This document shows, in pieces, positions 31,370 through 44,665 of a stretch of DNA of 64,000 nucleotides. The notes below the pieces were generated by a model. The model saw only the letters and a program-made list of their open reading frames with translations. It was not told the DNA's origin and did no database searches. Position numbers and translations under genes: made by a program. How positions within the stretch are numbered: position 1 is the first letter of the stretch; each line of letters opens with the position of its first letter. Source of the stretch: Struthio camelus (taxonomy: Eukaryota > Chordata > Aves > Struthioniformes > Struthionidae); NCBI RefSeq assembly GCF_040807025.1, contig NC_090946.1:84132641-84196640 (forward strand). Direction: 5' to 3'.

Positions 31370-32685
31370 TTAGAGCAAAAGAAAATGCTACTTCAGTAAC
31401 TGTTAAGAAAACTTTGAAACATTTTATATTTATGGCATTTCAACTTTTTATCCTTGTTTGCAATTAAAAAGAGTTCGAAGCTTATAGTTAGCCAAAGTAA
31501 TTCATAATATGTTTAAAGCTTACATGTATTAGCAACAGCTCAGTGCAGTAGCAAATGTAAAAGGGGCTTCTTACTGAATATAGTGTTATGTAAATCTAAA
31601 GCGAGTGCATACAAACTTTTCTGTCTTATAGGCGATTTTTATCAAAGGAACATTTACATAAGAAGCAGCTTTGTGAGATGATTTTTAAAACCATTGATTG
31701 AGATTCCAAACCTGCCATGCTTTTCTGCAAAGGACAGGAATGACACTGCTTGTCGCTCATACAGCACTGGGGTTGCTCTAGCCGTGGTACTCTAAGGGTA
31801 TAAGCAAGAAGAGTTATCGCAGAAACAGGATTTCTTATTTGATCACTTGATATAGTTGGAAGAAAACAGGCAATATTTCAGGAACATAAGCTCTTCAGAT
31901 TTGAAATTTCACCTACCACTCAATTGTTCTATTAAAAGCTATTGCTTCTCTCTACAAATGTTGCCTTATTTACATATTTAGACTAGCAATCAGGACTATA
32001 AGTGTATTATTTCTGCAACATGGAAAGAGAATCACATTTGCCACTTTGAAAGATACAGCAGAACACACAAACAGCCACAGGGTACAACCAAAAGTCCATA
32101 TAATCCTTGCATCCAGCATGAGCTGAGTGAGAAAACCGTGTATGTCCAAACTCCCAGATCCTAAAGATCTGTGCAAACCAGTACACTATACCATGAAAGG
32201 AGTTAAAACTTAATGCTGGGAATAACAGGACATGGGTGTGGAAAACACGTGCTGACTTTGCAGACAAAGTTCTGAAGCCAGAACTTCTGGAAGTCTGATT
32301 TGCACCAAAACTGAATGCAAAATATGGAGAATGTAAGAATAAGAAAGACTTGAAAGCAAGGATGGCAGACATTGGCTTACAGCAGATAACTGGAGAGGAA
32401 ATTGGGAGCAAGGCACACTGCCCCATAGCATTCTCCTATTTTCCAGTGACTTGTGACTCAAATGGTTTTGTATCAAAAAAAAAAAAAGAATTTTTTTCTC
32501 AGTGTCGCTACCGAGCAAACTGATAGAAACTACAGTCCAGAACAGAATAAGCAATCACATAATGAAATAGGGCATATTGTGGAAAAGCCATTGGGGGAGT
32601 TTGGTTTCGTTTGTATTTCTTCTTTTGCAAGTGGGTCAGGAACAGGATAGCTCTTTACTGACTTTTTTAAAAAAAATTTTTTTTG
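31370..32685. other. Unique AT-rich sequence
   Basis: No exon, RNA gene or clear transposon. Poly(A)-like runs lie at about 32476-32488 and 32668-32690. Confidence 0.45.
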
Positions 32686-32689
32686 TTAA

Positions 32690-33600
32690 TAGGGATGATC
32701 CATTTACTACAGTGTATTTAGATTTCAAAAAAAAAAAAAAGAGAAAGTTTCTCACCAAAGGTTCTTTAAGGAATAGGAATGCTGTGGGATATGTGGGAAG
32801 TCAGATTAATTAACTAAGTAAGAGGTGGAAAAATAGGACAAAAAAGCAGCAAACTGTACTTTTCAATATAGTCATAAAAAACCTGCAAAAGGCATCAAAT
32901 AGTGGGGAGACAGAGTCTGCAGATGATACAGAATTATTCAGGACAATTTCCAGTGTTATCGAATTTCATTCATCACTATTGTCTAGCAACTTAGCTTTGT
33001 GAGATCCTTCTTTGTGAAGGTCTTTGTACTCAGCCTTGGATTTAAACAACTGGGCAATAAATAAACAATGAAATTCGATACTGATGGAAGGAAAAGCAGG
33101 CAGAGAGGTAAAAGGAACCATAACTGTACATACGTAGAAATTATGTATTTCTGCTTAAGAAAACAAAGATGCAGTCACTGTGAACCCCTCACATCAATTC
33201 TCAGGGGCATTTGAAAGGAAAAGAGGATGTTAAGAGTTTATTTGAAATAGGGCAGAAATCAAACTGGACAGCAGTTTGCCACACTGTATATAGCCCATGT
33301 TGTGGTTCTCGCAGGTCTAGTCACTGCCTCTCAGAAAGGATGTCTGAGAGTTAGAAAAGATAGAAAAGGATAGCAGAAGCAGTCATAGGCTTCCATGTAA
33401 GACTTAACTAAATATAGTGAAACCTTTCATCGTGAGGAAGAGATATAGCAAGATGTGATAATATTGAATAAAACAATGAAGAAAATAAACAATAAATTAT
33501 TATTCATTGTTTCTCACAACAGAGGAACCAGGTAGCACACCAGAAATTATCATACAGCAAATTTATATAAGAGACACAAAAAGTCACTCCTTTTAACAGT
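32690..33600 (+). mobile_element. Old, diverged CR1/L3-type LINE fragment
   Basis: The order of recognisable family landmarks on plus shows an ancient LINE remnant. GATCCATTTACTACAGTGTA and CACCAAAGGTTCTTTAAGGA come first, then TTTGTC-region equivalents and GCAGATGATACAGAATTATT. GGGCAATAAATAAACAATGA, GTTAGAAAAGATAGAAAAGG and AGGAACCAGGTAGCACACCA follow. These correspond to the reverse transcriptase C-terminal and downstream regions of CR1/L3 elements. Many stops and indels make it non-functional. An inverted piece is present around 32957-33080 (see findings). Confidence 0.75.
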
Positions 33601-33604
33601 CTTT

Positions 33605-36440
33605 TTGCTTGTCCAGAAAAGCCTTGTTAGAAGGTTGTGTGCTTGTGCAGCAAGCACACATATATCTGTTTTTTTTCTTTTAAAGAATAATATTCCCTGA
33701 TTTGATCTTTAACATTTTTCTTCTCATTTCTGTCTAGTACTCCACTCTGCTGGGTTGACAGATAAATGATTTACAGGAGAATCAGGCAGTGGCACTGCAG
33801 TTTCCAGCTTAGGTCACCTCAGTACGTCCAATTATCTGGTCAGAATTACTACAGGTAGCTGATGGGCTTAGATGCAAGGAACAGCGGCAACTTGGGGTGA
33901 ACCCTGAATCGTTTACTTTAGATGTATATTTAAGGAGACTGTGTTGCATGTGAGACTTTTCTTTCACTTATTGCTGGAAGCTAAAGGCAGCTCAGTGTCA
34001 GTTGCACATTGGGGAGAGAAGAGGGTGTCTTGGCACAGGAGGCAGACCTGCAGCATCCCGTAAAAGCAGATGCACAGCACCAAGCCTCCTGTAAAAGCAA
34101 CGCTCCTCAGAGCATTCCTCCTGAGAGCATGAAGCCATTCCCAGGACCGAAGGCGAGTGAAGGTTGGAACTGGGATGCAAAAGCATCTGCACTCTGTGCT
34201 AACTGAGGCGCTTCAGAGATGTTTCAGGCCTCTGTGATATGTAGGGGTGATCAACTATTAAATGCAGATAATGGCTAATGGTGTACCTCCTAATGAGGAT
34301 CTTTTCTGCTCTCATCCTTCTTTCCAGGGCTCTGTGGCTATGTCAGTGACCACAGCACTTGCTAAAGGTAGTAAGGCATCGCTCTCCAACCAGGGGGAGC
34401 ACAACCCCTTGTAAGGACAGACAGCACCTTTGGGAGGTTCCTGGCTTCTTCCTCTGCAGTGCTGGGTGCTGGTCATTCTCTGGGCCACAGCCTTAGGCTA
34501 GGCTGATCTTAGCCGTCATGCAGTTGGACTCAGTTTAGGGACTCGGCCGAGGGAGTCATCCATTTCCGTGGCTGCTTCAGGGTGAACCGGGCACTTGCCA
34601 ATTTGCAGTTATCGCAACTGAGCTGTTGAACTCATTTTGTTTTTTCCCCTTTATATGAAACTCTTAGACTTTCATTAAATAATCAGCATTGAAGCACTGT
34701 TGTTGCAACCTCAGCCATCCTGATCTGGAAATCTTGTGCGCATGTTAGGCCACGGATTTCCCAAAGGCAGTTTTTTAGGGCAGGAAAAGACTGAAAAGTC
34801 CATGAAAAGTTGGAAGCACGTTCTCAAAGCAAATCTTTAGTCATGCAGCATCAACCCTACAAAGTGAGGCCTGCACGTACAGACTACTGCTCCGGCAGAA
34901 AATAATGCTTCTGTGAACCCTCTCCCTGGCCCCCAATTAAACACACCCAGGCTGTAGATTACTAGATGTACAACTGTGTTGCTGCTCTTCCAAAGTGGGC
35001 TTTTTAGTAAAAATTATCAAAAAGAGGAGTGTTATTTTACTCCTAACCAAATGTCCTACTTTTCCACCATTTGCACACTCAGACAGTGTGTGCTGGATGT
35101 TGGTGCAGAGCAGTATTCAGAAGCTTCTGTCAAATTTGAAAGCCTTCTGCTTAATTGATGCTTTTCCTTTTATATTTAAATCACATACATATAGAGATAC
35201 AATCTCCTGACTGAATTTCTTTGCATATAGGAGGAATTGATAGTGCTATTTCAGCTGGAGTTAACTGTTAGGTCTTAAAAATATATTTTTAAAATGATAA
35301 ATTTAATTTACCACAGTTTGCTATCGGTAGGGGACTCCAGGAGCAAAAGCAAAATGGAGAAGTAAAAAATGAGGGCAGGATTTGGTGTTATAAAATTAAG
35401 TGAAAAGTTTACAGTGGTTTTTGGAAAAGCCTGATATTCTGCAAAATATCTGAGGTTCTCTTTGCTGAAATGACTAAATTGTTCTGTGCAACCTGTCAGG
35501 GCAAGGAGGTAATTTATTACCAGTTATATATTTTCAGCAAAGCTCAGAGAAACCTTGTGTCTGCCCAGTGGCCAAATTTTTCAACATACATTTTATGATT
35601 TCAGTGAAATGTCACAGATGTTGGAAGGGTTATTTTGTATATAATAAGCTATGGAGTCCTCCATATGAATGTTATAGTTATAGAATTAATTTTAAGATGA
35701 GCTGGACTCATTATATAAATTCACTAAGATAGATCTGCTGGAAGAGAATGAAAATTGCTTTTTTCCTCCTTCTCCTTGTCGAAATGAGTCACTAGTTTGA
35801 AATTCTGAACCTTTTTTACTACACAGATTTTCCTTATCTTTCACCTCATTTATTCAAATGTTTAACCTAATTGTGAACATGTTGACCTGCTCCATTTTTC
35901 ATGGAATTTCAGGAGTTTTCCTCATGCAGCAACACCAGTAAACCATCCATCCCCTTGCCAGTGACAGTCTACCTTTCTTGCAAAGACTCAAAACAAGTTT
36001 GTTTATAGGCCTCTCCTCTATACCTCCATCCTACAAAAGGGCTTCTATACAAGCCAGAGTCTGCCAGCAGGAATCGCTTAGATGGATATTTTGGCTTTTT
36101 CTCAGATTTCTTCATGTTTTAGGTTCCTTAGCAGGACTCTGCCAAGCCTGAGGAGTGAATTTCAATCCATTCTTAGATACTGCAAAACTGTAAAAGCTCC
36201 TTTTCCATTGATGTCCAGGATAGATCTCTTGCTGCCTTCAGGAGACGGCTCTTTCAGAGCGGTTCAGAAGAAAGGCCATTTCATGGAAAGTGCCCTTGAA
36301 AATCATGAAACATCTAAGATAATTTCCCTTGATAACTGCTTCCAGAGAAGAACAGCAGGTCCTGAAGTGGAGCTAGGACTGCCACCTGAGGTGCTCTCCT
36401 TCAAGTGTTCATGCTAGCATTTCACAGTAAATCTTATTTG
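33605..36440. other. Unique sequence with one micro-exon-like element
   Basis: No mobile element is recognised. The splice-bounded segment at 34328-34367 is listed separately. A very strong plus acceptor ends at about 33736 (TTTTTCTTCTCATTTCTGTCTAG) without a matching donor nearby. AT-rich DNA fills 35.2-35.9 kb. Confidence 0.4.
34328..34367 (+). other. Candidate 40-nt exon (plus strand)
   Basis: A strong acceptor (TCTGCTCTCATCCTTCTTTCCAG) ends at 34327 and AAAG|GTAGTAAG follows 34367. The first frame is fully open and reads GSVAMSVTTALAK. Length 40 shifts frame by one. Nothing nearby identifies a gene. Confidence 0.17.
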
Positions 36441-36449
36441 GGTGTTTGA

Positions 36450-36680
36450 TCACAGAACGATTGAGGTTGGAAGGGACCTCTGGAGATCATCTGGTCCAAC
36501 CCCCCTGCTCAGTCAGGGTCCTCTAGAGCACATTGCCCAGGATCACATCCGGGCAGCTTTTGAATATCTCCAGGGAAGGAGACTCCACAACCTCTCTGGG
36601 CAAGCTGTTCCAGTGCTCAGTCACCCTCACAGTGATGTAGGTAATGTTATTTGAACTAAACCTCCTCTCCTCTCCAACAC
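36450..36680 (-). mobile_element. CR1 LINE 3-prime fragment
   Basis: The reverse-complement CR1 end begins GATCACAGAACGATTGAGGT. GGAAGGGACCTCTGGAGATC, CTCTAGAGCACATTGCCCAG and AAGGAGACTCCACAACCTCT follow. It then continues through CAGTGCTCAGTCACCCTCAC before losing similarity near 36680. Confidence 0.95.
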
Positions 36681-39600
36681 TGGTGGAGTCCTGAGTAGCC
36701 AAACAACAGCTAGTTAGGGCCGGTGCCCTGCTGCGGTACTGTGAGGAAACTGCTAGCAGAAACAGCCTGAACTGCTCTAGCCCTTCTTTCTCCCGTTTTA
36801 GAAAGAGCTGATAAACAAACTTGACATGGATCCCTTTTCTCTCATCAGGACTGTTTCTTCTGCTACATTATTTATGACTTGTCAGAAAGAATAATAATTG
36901 CAGGATTGTTCAGTGAATTATGTGTCATGAGTAATGCACATTTACTGTTTCCTCAGTAGTTCCATCTTGCTTCACTGAAAAGAGCAAATTGTTGATTGCA
37001 TTTAAAATGGAAAGAACGTTAAGCAGCACATTTAAATCTTTCTGCTCAAGTGCTTCCTGTTGTTGTTGCACAATACTAGCCCACAATTTCATAAAGCCCG
37101 TTTAGGTACTAGTAACCCTTGGATGGAGCATCCGAAAGGACAGTACACTTAAGGAGGTTTTCCATGGAGATGGCAGGTCTGCCAGAGAGACAGAAATGCC
37201 GTGCACAGGGTATCTGTAGGGACTGCCTTGCAAGTTTAACCAAGACACACTCTGATTTCAGGGCAAGGAGCCCCTATCCCGACTGCCTTTGCCCCAAAGC
37301 CAATGTTGCTTTCCAGACCCAGCTGTACACCACAGAGCTCGCCTTGTCCAGAGGCCTGGGAAGCACAGGAGGATGTAGTCAGTGAGTGAGGAGATCTGTC
37401 TTGTTCTCAGTGGCTTCCCAATGACTCTTCTGGCAGAAAAATCAATACAAGGCCTCTGGCAGCGTGTCTCATAGCAGAAGTGTACCTAGTGGAGACATGG
37501 TGGGGCAAGTCTGTAGCTGAGCTGCTGCTGCCTCCAAGAGAGCCCAGAAAACAGGTGCTGTGCTCCAGAATTGAGCAGAGGAAGTCCCTCAAGCCCAAGG
37601 ATAGCCTGAATTTTATGGAACAAAGCAGAGCTCTTCACAGGTCATCCTCTCAACATTAGCCCTGGGAAGGGCCGTTCACCACCTTGGGCAGCAGTGGCCA
37701 AGATTAGGGTGCACAGCCTATGAGGCTGGAGGTGCTCTCAGGAGGCACTTGTCACTGTGGATGTAGAAAAGAGACTGGTCCAGAGAGAGCTGCAGAGGTA
37801 ATACTGGGCAGATGCTGTGAGCATTGCATCACATGAGGCCAAATTCTGCTCTGCTGGTTTCTGCAGAACGAGGCCCAAGCTGCAGAAGCAGCTCACTCTG
37901 AGCCTGGCTATGAACACCATGAAGTCCAGGAGAGGACTGGCCATGGTGTGCAGAAGTTGGGTGCACCCACAGCAGTGTTGGTGATGGTGTAGCTGTCCGG
38001 TCACTCTGTCACCTCGCCTCTCTTGGACAGGCTGCAGGAGTGCCTGCTCTTTGCCAGATCAGAGCTAAACAGCTCTTCAGCACCAGGTCATACTGCCAGG
38101 TCTGGAAAACCTCCAATTTAAGGTCTGATCTCTAGCAGATGGTAGTTTTCACAAGAGCCCGGAACTGCTGTGAAGTAAATAAAGTGAAGTGCTCTCTGTG
38201 GTTACAGACAGGAAGAAAAGCTTCACTTTTGTGAAGAGATGGCTAGTGGATATTGGTTGGATGCATTTGTTTTGCACTGGGAGGTGTTGGTTCTTTGGAT
38301 CACATAAGAAAGGCACAAACTCTCGCTCTAGAAAATTAACTATTTCATTAACATCCCATAAAAAGGTGATAGCAAATTGTAAAATCTTACATCCCTTCTG
38401 ATGCTGGAAACCCTCAGTTGCTCCAGCATTGGGTGGACCTCCAGTCAGTCCATGGCACACGGCACAGATCCCATCCATGGTGAGGTTCATGGGCATTGTG
38501 GTCTTTAGAGGTTTTTATAGGATTTTCTCAGAAGTACTGTGGTGTAGAAGGAAAATATGTTGCTTCATTTCAAGATAAAGACAAGGACATGCTGGTGGCA
38601 TCATCAATGATGCCGAGGGGGTGCAGTCCCAGGCTCTTCTGTCATGGTTGGCGGGCCAAGTCTATCCAACACTAAGGGGTATGTGAGCACAGCACAGGCC
38701 TTCACCTACTCAAGTCAACCCCTCGGTGTACGGTATTCTTCTGGTTAGGACCACTGCAGCATTAAAGAGATGCTGATAGTGCCCATTTACTCTGTGCTGA
38801 TTTCAAGTGCACAGTTTTAAGTCCATGAAGGGCAAGCACACGTCTGTGGAAAGCAGCAAGTGGCAGCAGGAGCTGGTGTCCACATGTTTCCCTGCGCCCA
38901 AGAGCCATGCTTGCAGCTGCCTGAAGCTGTTCTGGGCTGTTTTTTTCCCATTCGGTCGATATAAGTACATCGTGCTGCTGCCATCCTACCACCATTCTCT
39001 GCAGGTCTGCTGGATTGTTCCCTTAAAGAGCTGAAACACTTTGTTAAAATCATGTTTTAAAATTCATCAAAGGATATTCTTATAAGGCACAGCTACCCTG
39101 TGGAGAGAGCTCTGCCAGGGGGACTCTGCTGCACAAGGCTCCGCTGCTCCAGGTAACACAGGCACAAATCAGAGCGGGAAAATTGGTAAAAACCCAGAAC
39201 TGAGCAGACATTTTTTGGCTTCTGGACATGAAACAGCCTCCAAGGAACAGAACAGGAATTTTCCCTACTGCAGAGGTTCTGAGACTTTTCCCAGTTGCAA
39301 CTCCATACGTGCGCTGATAATTTACTGCAACATCAGATTTTAGCGTGAATATTGGATTAGACTGAATTCTGTCACTCTAATGGCTCCACTTAAAAGTATT
39401 GAAACTCTCCATAAAATTGAGATCTCTAGTTTGAAAAACACTCCTCTACAGACAGCTCTTCTGAGAACAGCTGAGAGTTGGGGAAATTAGCAAACCTCCC
39501 TCTTCCTTCTGAAAAAATGAATTTTTATGGAAGGTTTTGATGGAAATTACCCGCTTTTTTTGTGAAAGATTTCCATAGGAGAAAGCACAGACTTTTTCCA

Positions 39601-41174
39601 ATTGGCTCTAGTTATTATTCTGTTTTACAGTGGGATATAAAACTTAAGAAATTGCTAGACCAGATCTGACCTTATGTGTGTTTGTCCCCAGCAGTTTCCT
39701 CTATCTACTGCATTGCAGGAAGGTCCCCATGCAACAGATGCAACTAATCTATGGTATCACACACAGGACGACCCTCCCAGGTGGCAGGTCCCAGCCAGCC
39801 CGGCCTGGGGATGGACCGAGCACCTCAGCTCATCTGCAGCTCGGCAGAGGCTGGCCACCTTGCTGTGCACAACAGGAGCCCATTGCCTTCTGAATCCAAG
39901 TTCTTGATCAAAGCATCTGCAGCAGTGAGCTCCACACTGTGTAAGGAAATATTTCCTTTTATTTATTGCTATATTCAGTTACATCTCACATCTGACTTAA
40001 CTGATCACCATCCAGTTCTCGTGTTATGAGAAAGAAAACAGAACCAACCTTGTCACTCAGTATTTTACGTATTCTTACTGCACACATTCTTACTGCTCTC
40101 TCTTGTGATGTTAGTGCTCCTCATGCTTTCCCCCTCTATTTTCGCCGTATCCGTTCTAGTGTCTGCGTGTGTCTGTATGGAGAGAGAGGCGCCAGCACTG
40201 TAGAGGGCTCCGCAGCTAAGGCATTGACTTACATAATGCTGATATTAATTATCACCCTACATTGTGCACATCCCCCAAATTTAATTTGTTTCCTGAGATG
40301 CAGCTGCACAGTGATCTTTAATGAGAGGATAAAGAAGACATCTAACTATTTTTCTTGATTTGATATTTAGTGACCAATACGGGGTACCAGGAATTTTTTT
40401 TTCCCTCTCGCAGGGTAAGCTGTGCCTTTTATCAACACAGATTTTCAGTTGCCATGGTGCTGCTGCCCATTGCCGTGGCTTGTTCTGGTCCCTCCAGATT
40501 TCTTCATAGTCCTCCTAAGTCCCAACTCAGCTCGACTGTTTTGCATCATCTGCTCATTTTGTCCCAACACAACTTTCCTGTTTTATGGACTCCTCACAAA
40601 TCCATTGATGTGGGAACGGGGATCAAGCCCCGAGGTCCTCACCCTTTCCTTTCCGTTCTGCTGAGCTCTGACCACCTCTGCATCCAGCCTCAGTGCCTCC
40701 ACAGACCCTGGCTATCACCGCTGTGGCTACTCTGCTGCTTACATGGCCTACTTGTGAGGCCTGAGGAAAGCTTCGGGGGTATAAGTGAATTACCTGAACT
40801 GGTTCTGCTTTATTGTCAGGGAATGCTCAATTTTCTCTTTCTTTTGTACAGTCTGGGCTGATTTGTACCTCTCACATGTTTGTTTTGAATGTTTTTGTCA
40901 ATATTTCCACTGTCTACTGTAACATCTCTCCTAGAGCCTTTCTGCGATACAGTTTCAGCACTGGCTTCCTCCCACTCCTCAGGGGGACCGCCTATCTTTA
41001 ATGGAGAAGATGCACGTTTTTCCTAACAGATTAATACTGGAGTTCCTTCAGAAATGGGATGGACTGTCTGGGTCTGTTCACCCACTGTGCTGCAAATTAT
41101 TAGTTTGCATCACAGACACATCTGGCATTGGATCAGTGTCAATATGGGAAATTTTGCTCCCTGTCTTTCCATAG

Positions 41175-41215
41175 CCCTTCAGAGCAGTCATATTGCAGCC
41201 TTAGTAGTTACTCGG
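41175..41215 (+). other. Candidate 41-nt exon (plus strand)
   Basis: Acceptor TTTTGCTCCCTGTCTTTCCATAG is followed by 41 nt and donor CTCGG|GTAAGTAAC. Both sites are strong. The frames are short and give no family hint. It may be a pseudoexon. Confidence 0.13.
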
Positions 41216-44200
41216 GTAAGTAACTAGTCTTGAAGACTAGTAAAGTCTTGAGATTTTGGAAGCACTGGAAGAAATTAGTTTTGAGCTTATGTAAACAAAG
41301 TCTTTAGCCAGGAACATTTTATTATGTAACTAAATTCAATTTTCCTGGAAAATAGAACCAAAATTAAATGTCTGTTCTGTGTGCAACACCACTAACGCTC
41401 CAATGTACCAAAAATTTAAGCAGAAGTATCATCTAATAACAATAGCTTTTTAAATGGTGTAACAGTGTAATAAGCTTCCTGTAACATAAGAAATGGATCA
41501 TTTGCCTTTATGTTTCATCATTTTCAGCAGCATTGTGCTTTGTTTGACATGGGAAAATATGTAACAAGAGGCCAGATGGTTCCGAATGTGTATGAGGCAG
41601 GAGAATTGCTATGCCTTCTGCACCCAAAGCAGCACAAAAGGGAGCGAGCCCTACCCTGGCAAAAACACAGCTCAAAGCTGAACACCAGTCCCTGTGGCAG
41701 AGCTCACTGCTCCTCCACGGTCTGTAGCCTTCCGCTGCGCGAGTTGTAATTGTTCATGAAACCAGCTCCAGAAGCGGGGAGATGTGCGTCTCAAGGCAGG
41801 CTAGTGAAGAGAGCAACGATCAGCAGCATCGTTGTCCTGCATGTCTGCACCGCCCAGGACTGCACAGGGCTGTCCTACGCCATCTGCACCGCCCGGGACT
41901 TCTCTGGGTGTGTTTCCAGGGCTTTCCACAGTATGGCCAAGTATTGCCACTTTTAGGGACTATGGCGATGCTGAACTTTCAAGTCCTTTTACCTTTTTAA
42001 GGAGTTCAGTGCACTCTGAATTTCTGTTTCCAGTGTTTTTGGTTTGTGTAGTCTCACAAAAAGTTAGGTAAGGCAAGTCTGTGCATGTAACTCACATAGC
42101 CGGTTAACAGATCTTTAGACCTGCTACCGCCATGGCAGCCAGGCTGCATCCCTGTACTGTTTCTGATAAGCTCCTTCATATTCCAAAGAAGCTATGATGT
42201 ATCGCTATATTATCTTGTCTGTACTTCAAAGGTTATTAGCTTATTTGAAGTCACAAGGTCACCTACACAGAGTGCAATTGGTTTTCATAAATACTGTTCA
42301 TTATGCAAATTCATTATTTACAGATGCCATTAAGGCTAAAGTGGATGTAAGGAGCAGAGTAATAAGACGTGTGCTTTTGACATGAGGAAAAAATATTTGA
42401 CAAAAGACAAAGTAAGGCTTAATCAAATGACTGAAAAGTAATTTGGAGAATAGCAATGTAGAACCTTTCTGGCTGAGAAGCAAGACAGAGAGCCCTTGGC
42501 AAAAGCCAGAAATGGAAATGGGATGAACATGAAAATGTGGAGCTGCCAGAAGTGTCTGCAACCCTGCTGCTGCGGGGCCTGCCCTGGTGCAGCTCCTGGT
42601 GCCCCTCTGCAGGAAAAGGCCCCTGCACCTGGGTGGCTCTAGGCTTTCTGGTGATGGCAGCTTTGCAGGCGCTCAGGCACAGCGATGCTACTGGTTACGG
42701 ACCACGGCCAGAGCTGGAGAAGCTACGGGCTGTGGGCATTGCCCAGCGAGTCTTTAGCTCTCCCTCCACGAGCTGTGATGCAGATGTGGCATCTGCATCT
42801 ATCACCTTTCTGTAGCTGCATGCAGATAAAACCAAATCAACAGATACCAGCCTGCAGCGACATTTGCAAACTACTTGTTTTGACTATCCATGATCCCCGG
42901 ACCATGCATATCTGCACAGATCACGGGGATATGCGTTTTAGTTCCCAGAGTGGATGGCTTTTTGAAACCAATGACTGCAGTACCGGCACAGTCCTCCCCA
43001 GTGGGGCACGGGGATGCCAGGGGCTCACGAGCAGCATGCCCACCCCAAACTTCCACAGGGGAGAGCACTGTGCCGGCCTCAGGTCGAGGCAGCAGGAGCG
43101 AGCTTTGGAGACAGAGGTAGCCTGATGCTGCGCTTTAGAGACAGAGCAAGACGCTCAGCTGAGAGGCAGATTTGCAAAGGAGCCTCACGCTCACAGTAAA
43201 GGCTTTTTTTTAAGGGGTGATAGGAGTATCTGCCAGATCTGCCTGCGCTCATCTGGAGACACACATTTCAGTACCCACATCTCTATGGAGGAAATGTATA
43301 AACCATTAAATTAATCCAATTTGAGGAAGCCTGTAGCTTCATGATCTAGAAATTTAACCGTGGTTTCCATTCCTTAAAGCAAATTTGTTTACCATTCTGG
43401 CTGTGCTACTTATTTGTTTTTTGACTTCTGACCTGTTTTCTGTGGGGCAACAATAGTAAAACTTATTAATTCATTCAGCACAGAAGTGTCAGCTGGAGGC
43501 TTGCAAACAGGCTGACAAACACTCAGGCTATTTTTCCACTGACCGTGGTTGCCACTGGATAGAACTGTGGGTCCAAGCCCCAGGGCAACCACCCTTAATC
43601 TGACACATAACACGCATTACGCTAGGATACTGCACAAACTTGGGCTAGGGTAATTTTGCCACTAGCAATTAATGCAGGCTTGCACGCTTTTTTAAAACAT
43701 TGCACCATTTCAGTGGTTGTCTGGCCTGTTAGCTTTTTGATGGGCCATAAATGGGAATTAAATCACTGATTTCTTACTGTGTGGCACCCATAGGGTAAGA
43801 GTCAGCTCTTCAGCTGACCATGAAAGGAATGCAGACGGCTCCGTTGCTCGGCATAATGCTTTAATAGCCTGGTCCGTCTTGTCTCCACCACCCTTCTGGA
43901 AAGGGAGGCACCCTCCACCTCACAATCTTTCTGTTCCTTCCTCCATTCGGATGCTGGTTCTCATGCAGATATTATCACAGCTGCTGGCTGTCGTAGTTAC
44001 ATGGCCAAGGCTTCCTGTTTGCCCAGGAGTTCAAGGGACAAGACATACGCAATTTGCTATTGACCCCACTGGGCTCGGTGTCAGCTGCTGCATGCTTTGG
44101 GCAGAGCACAAAACAAATATATCAGCAAGGTGCACTGTCTGCCAGTGCCAGCTTGAGCGTGCTGCTGGGGAGAGTCAGTCTCCCTGCATCAACACAATAA

Positions 44201-44604
44201 ATGAATAAAGTTGCCCTTCATGAACCAGAGTGAAGATGATGGAATTGCTGATAATTGTTTGTTATTAAACCCATAATTAACTCAAGAAAATTTTTGTCTT
44301 GCTGGGTGTTAATGGAATGCTAGAAGCAATCCCTTTACCTGTGCTAGCCATGCCCACATGAAAATTGACAGCAGGAGACTGCAGGCTTTTAATCTCCAAG
44401 GGATAATAAAAAGTTCCTGTGTGGATAAATGTCAATGTTATATTTTAAAAAGTTAAAAAGCAAACAAAAAAAACCCAATCTCTTCCCCAGAAAATCCTCA
44501 GCTTCCCTTGGAAGTATTGAAATCGACATGTTTATCAGCTGTGTATGCTCAAAATGTTATTATAATGTCTTCTTTAGGGTTCAATGGAGAAAAATATGTT
44601 TGCT

Positions 44605-44665
44605 ATGTGTGTGTGTGCGTGTTCATGTATGTGCATGCATGCATGTGCACACGTGTGTGTGTGCA
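44605..44665. repeat. Alternating TG/CA-rich tract (Z-DNA prone)
   Basis: The stretch runs TATGTGTGTGTGTGCGTG, then ATGTATGTGCATGCATGCAT and GTGCACACGTGTGTGTGTGC. It is nearly continuous purine-pyrimidine alternation of about 60 bp, a classic Z-DNA-forming pattern. Confidence 0.9.

Noticed and set aside
36442..36654. 70-codon plus-strand frame
   Set aside because: It is the complement strand of a CR1 3-prime fragment, not a gene.
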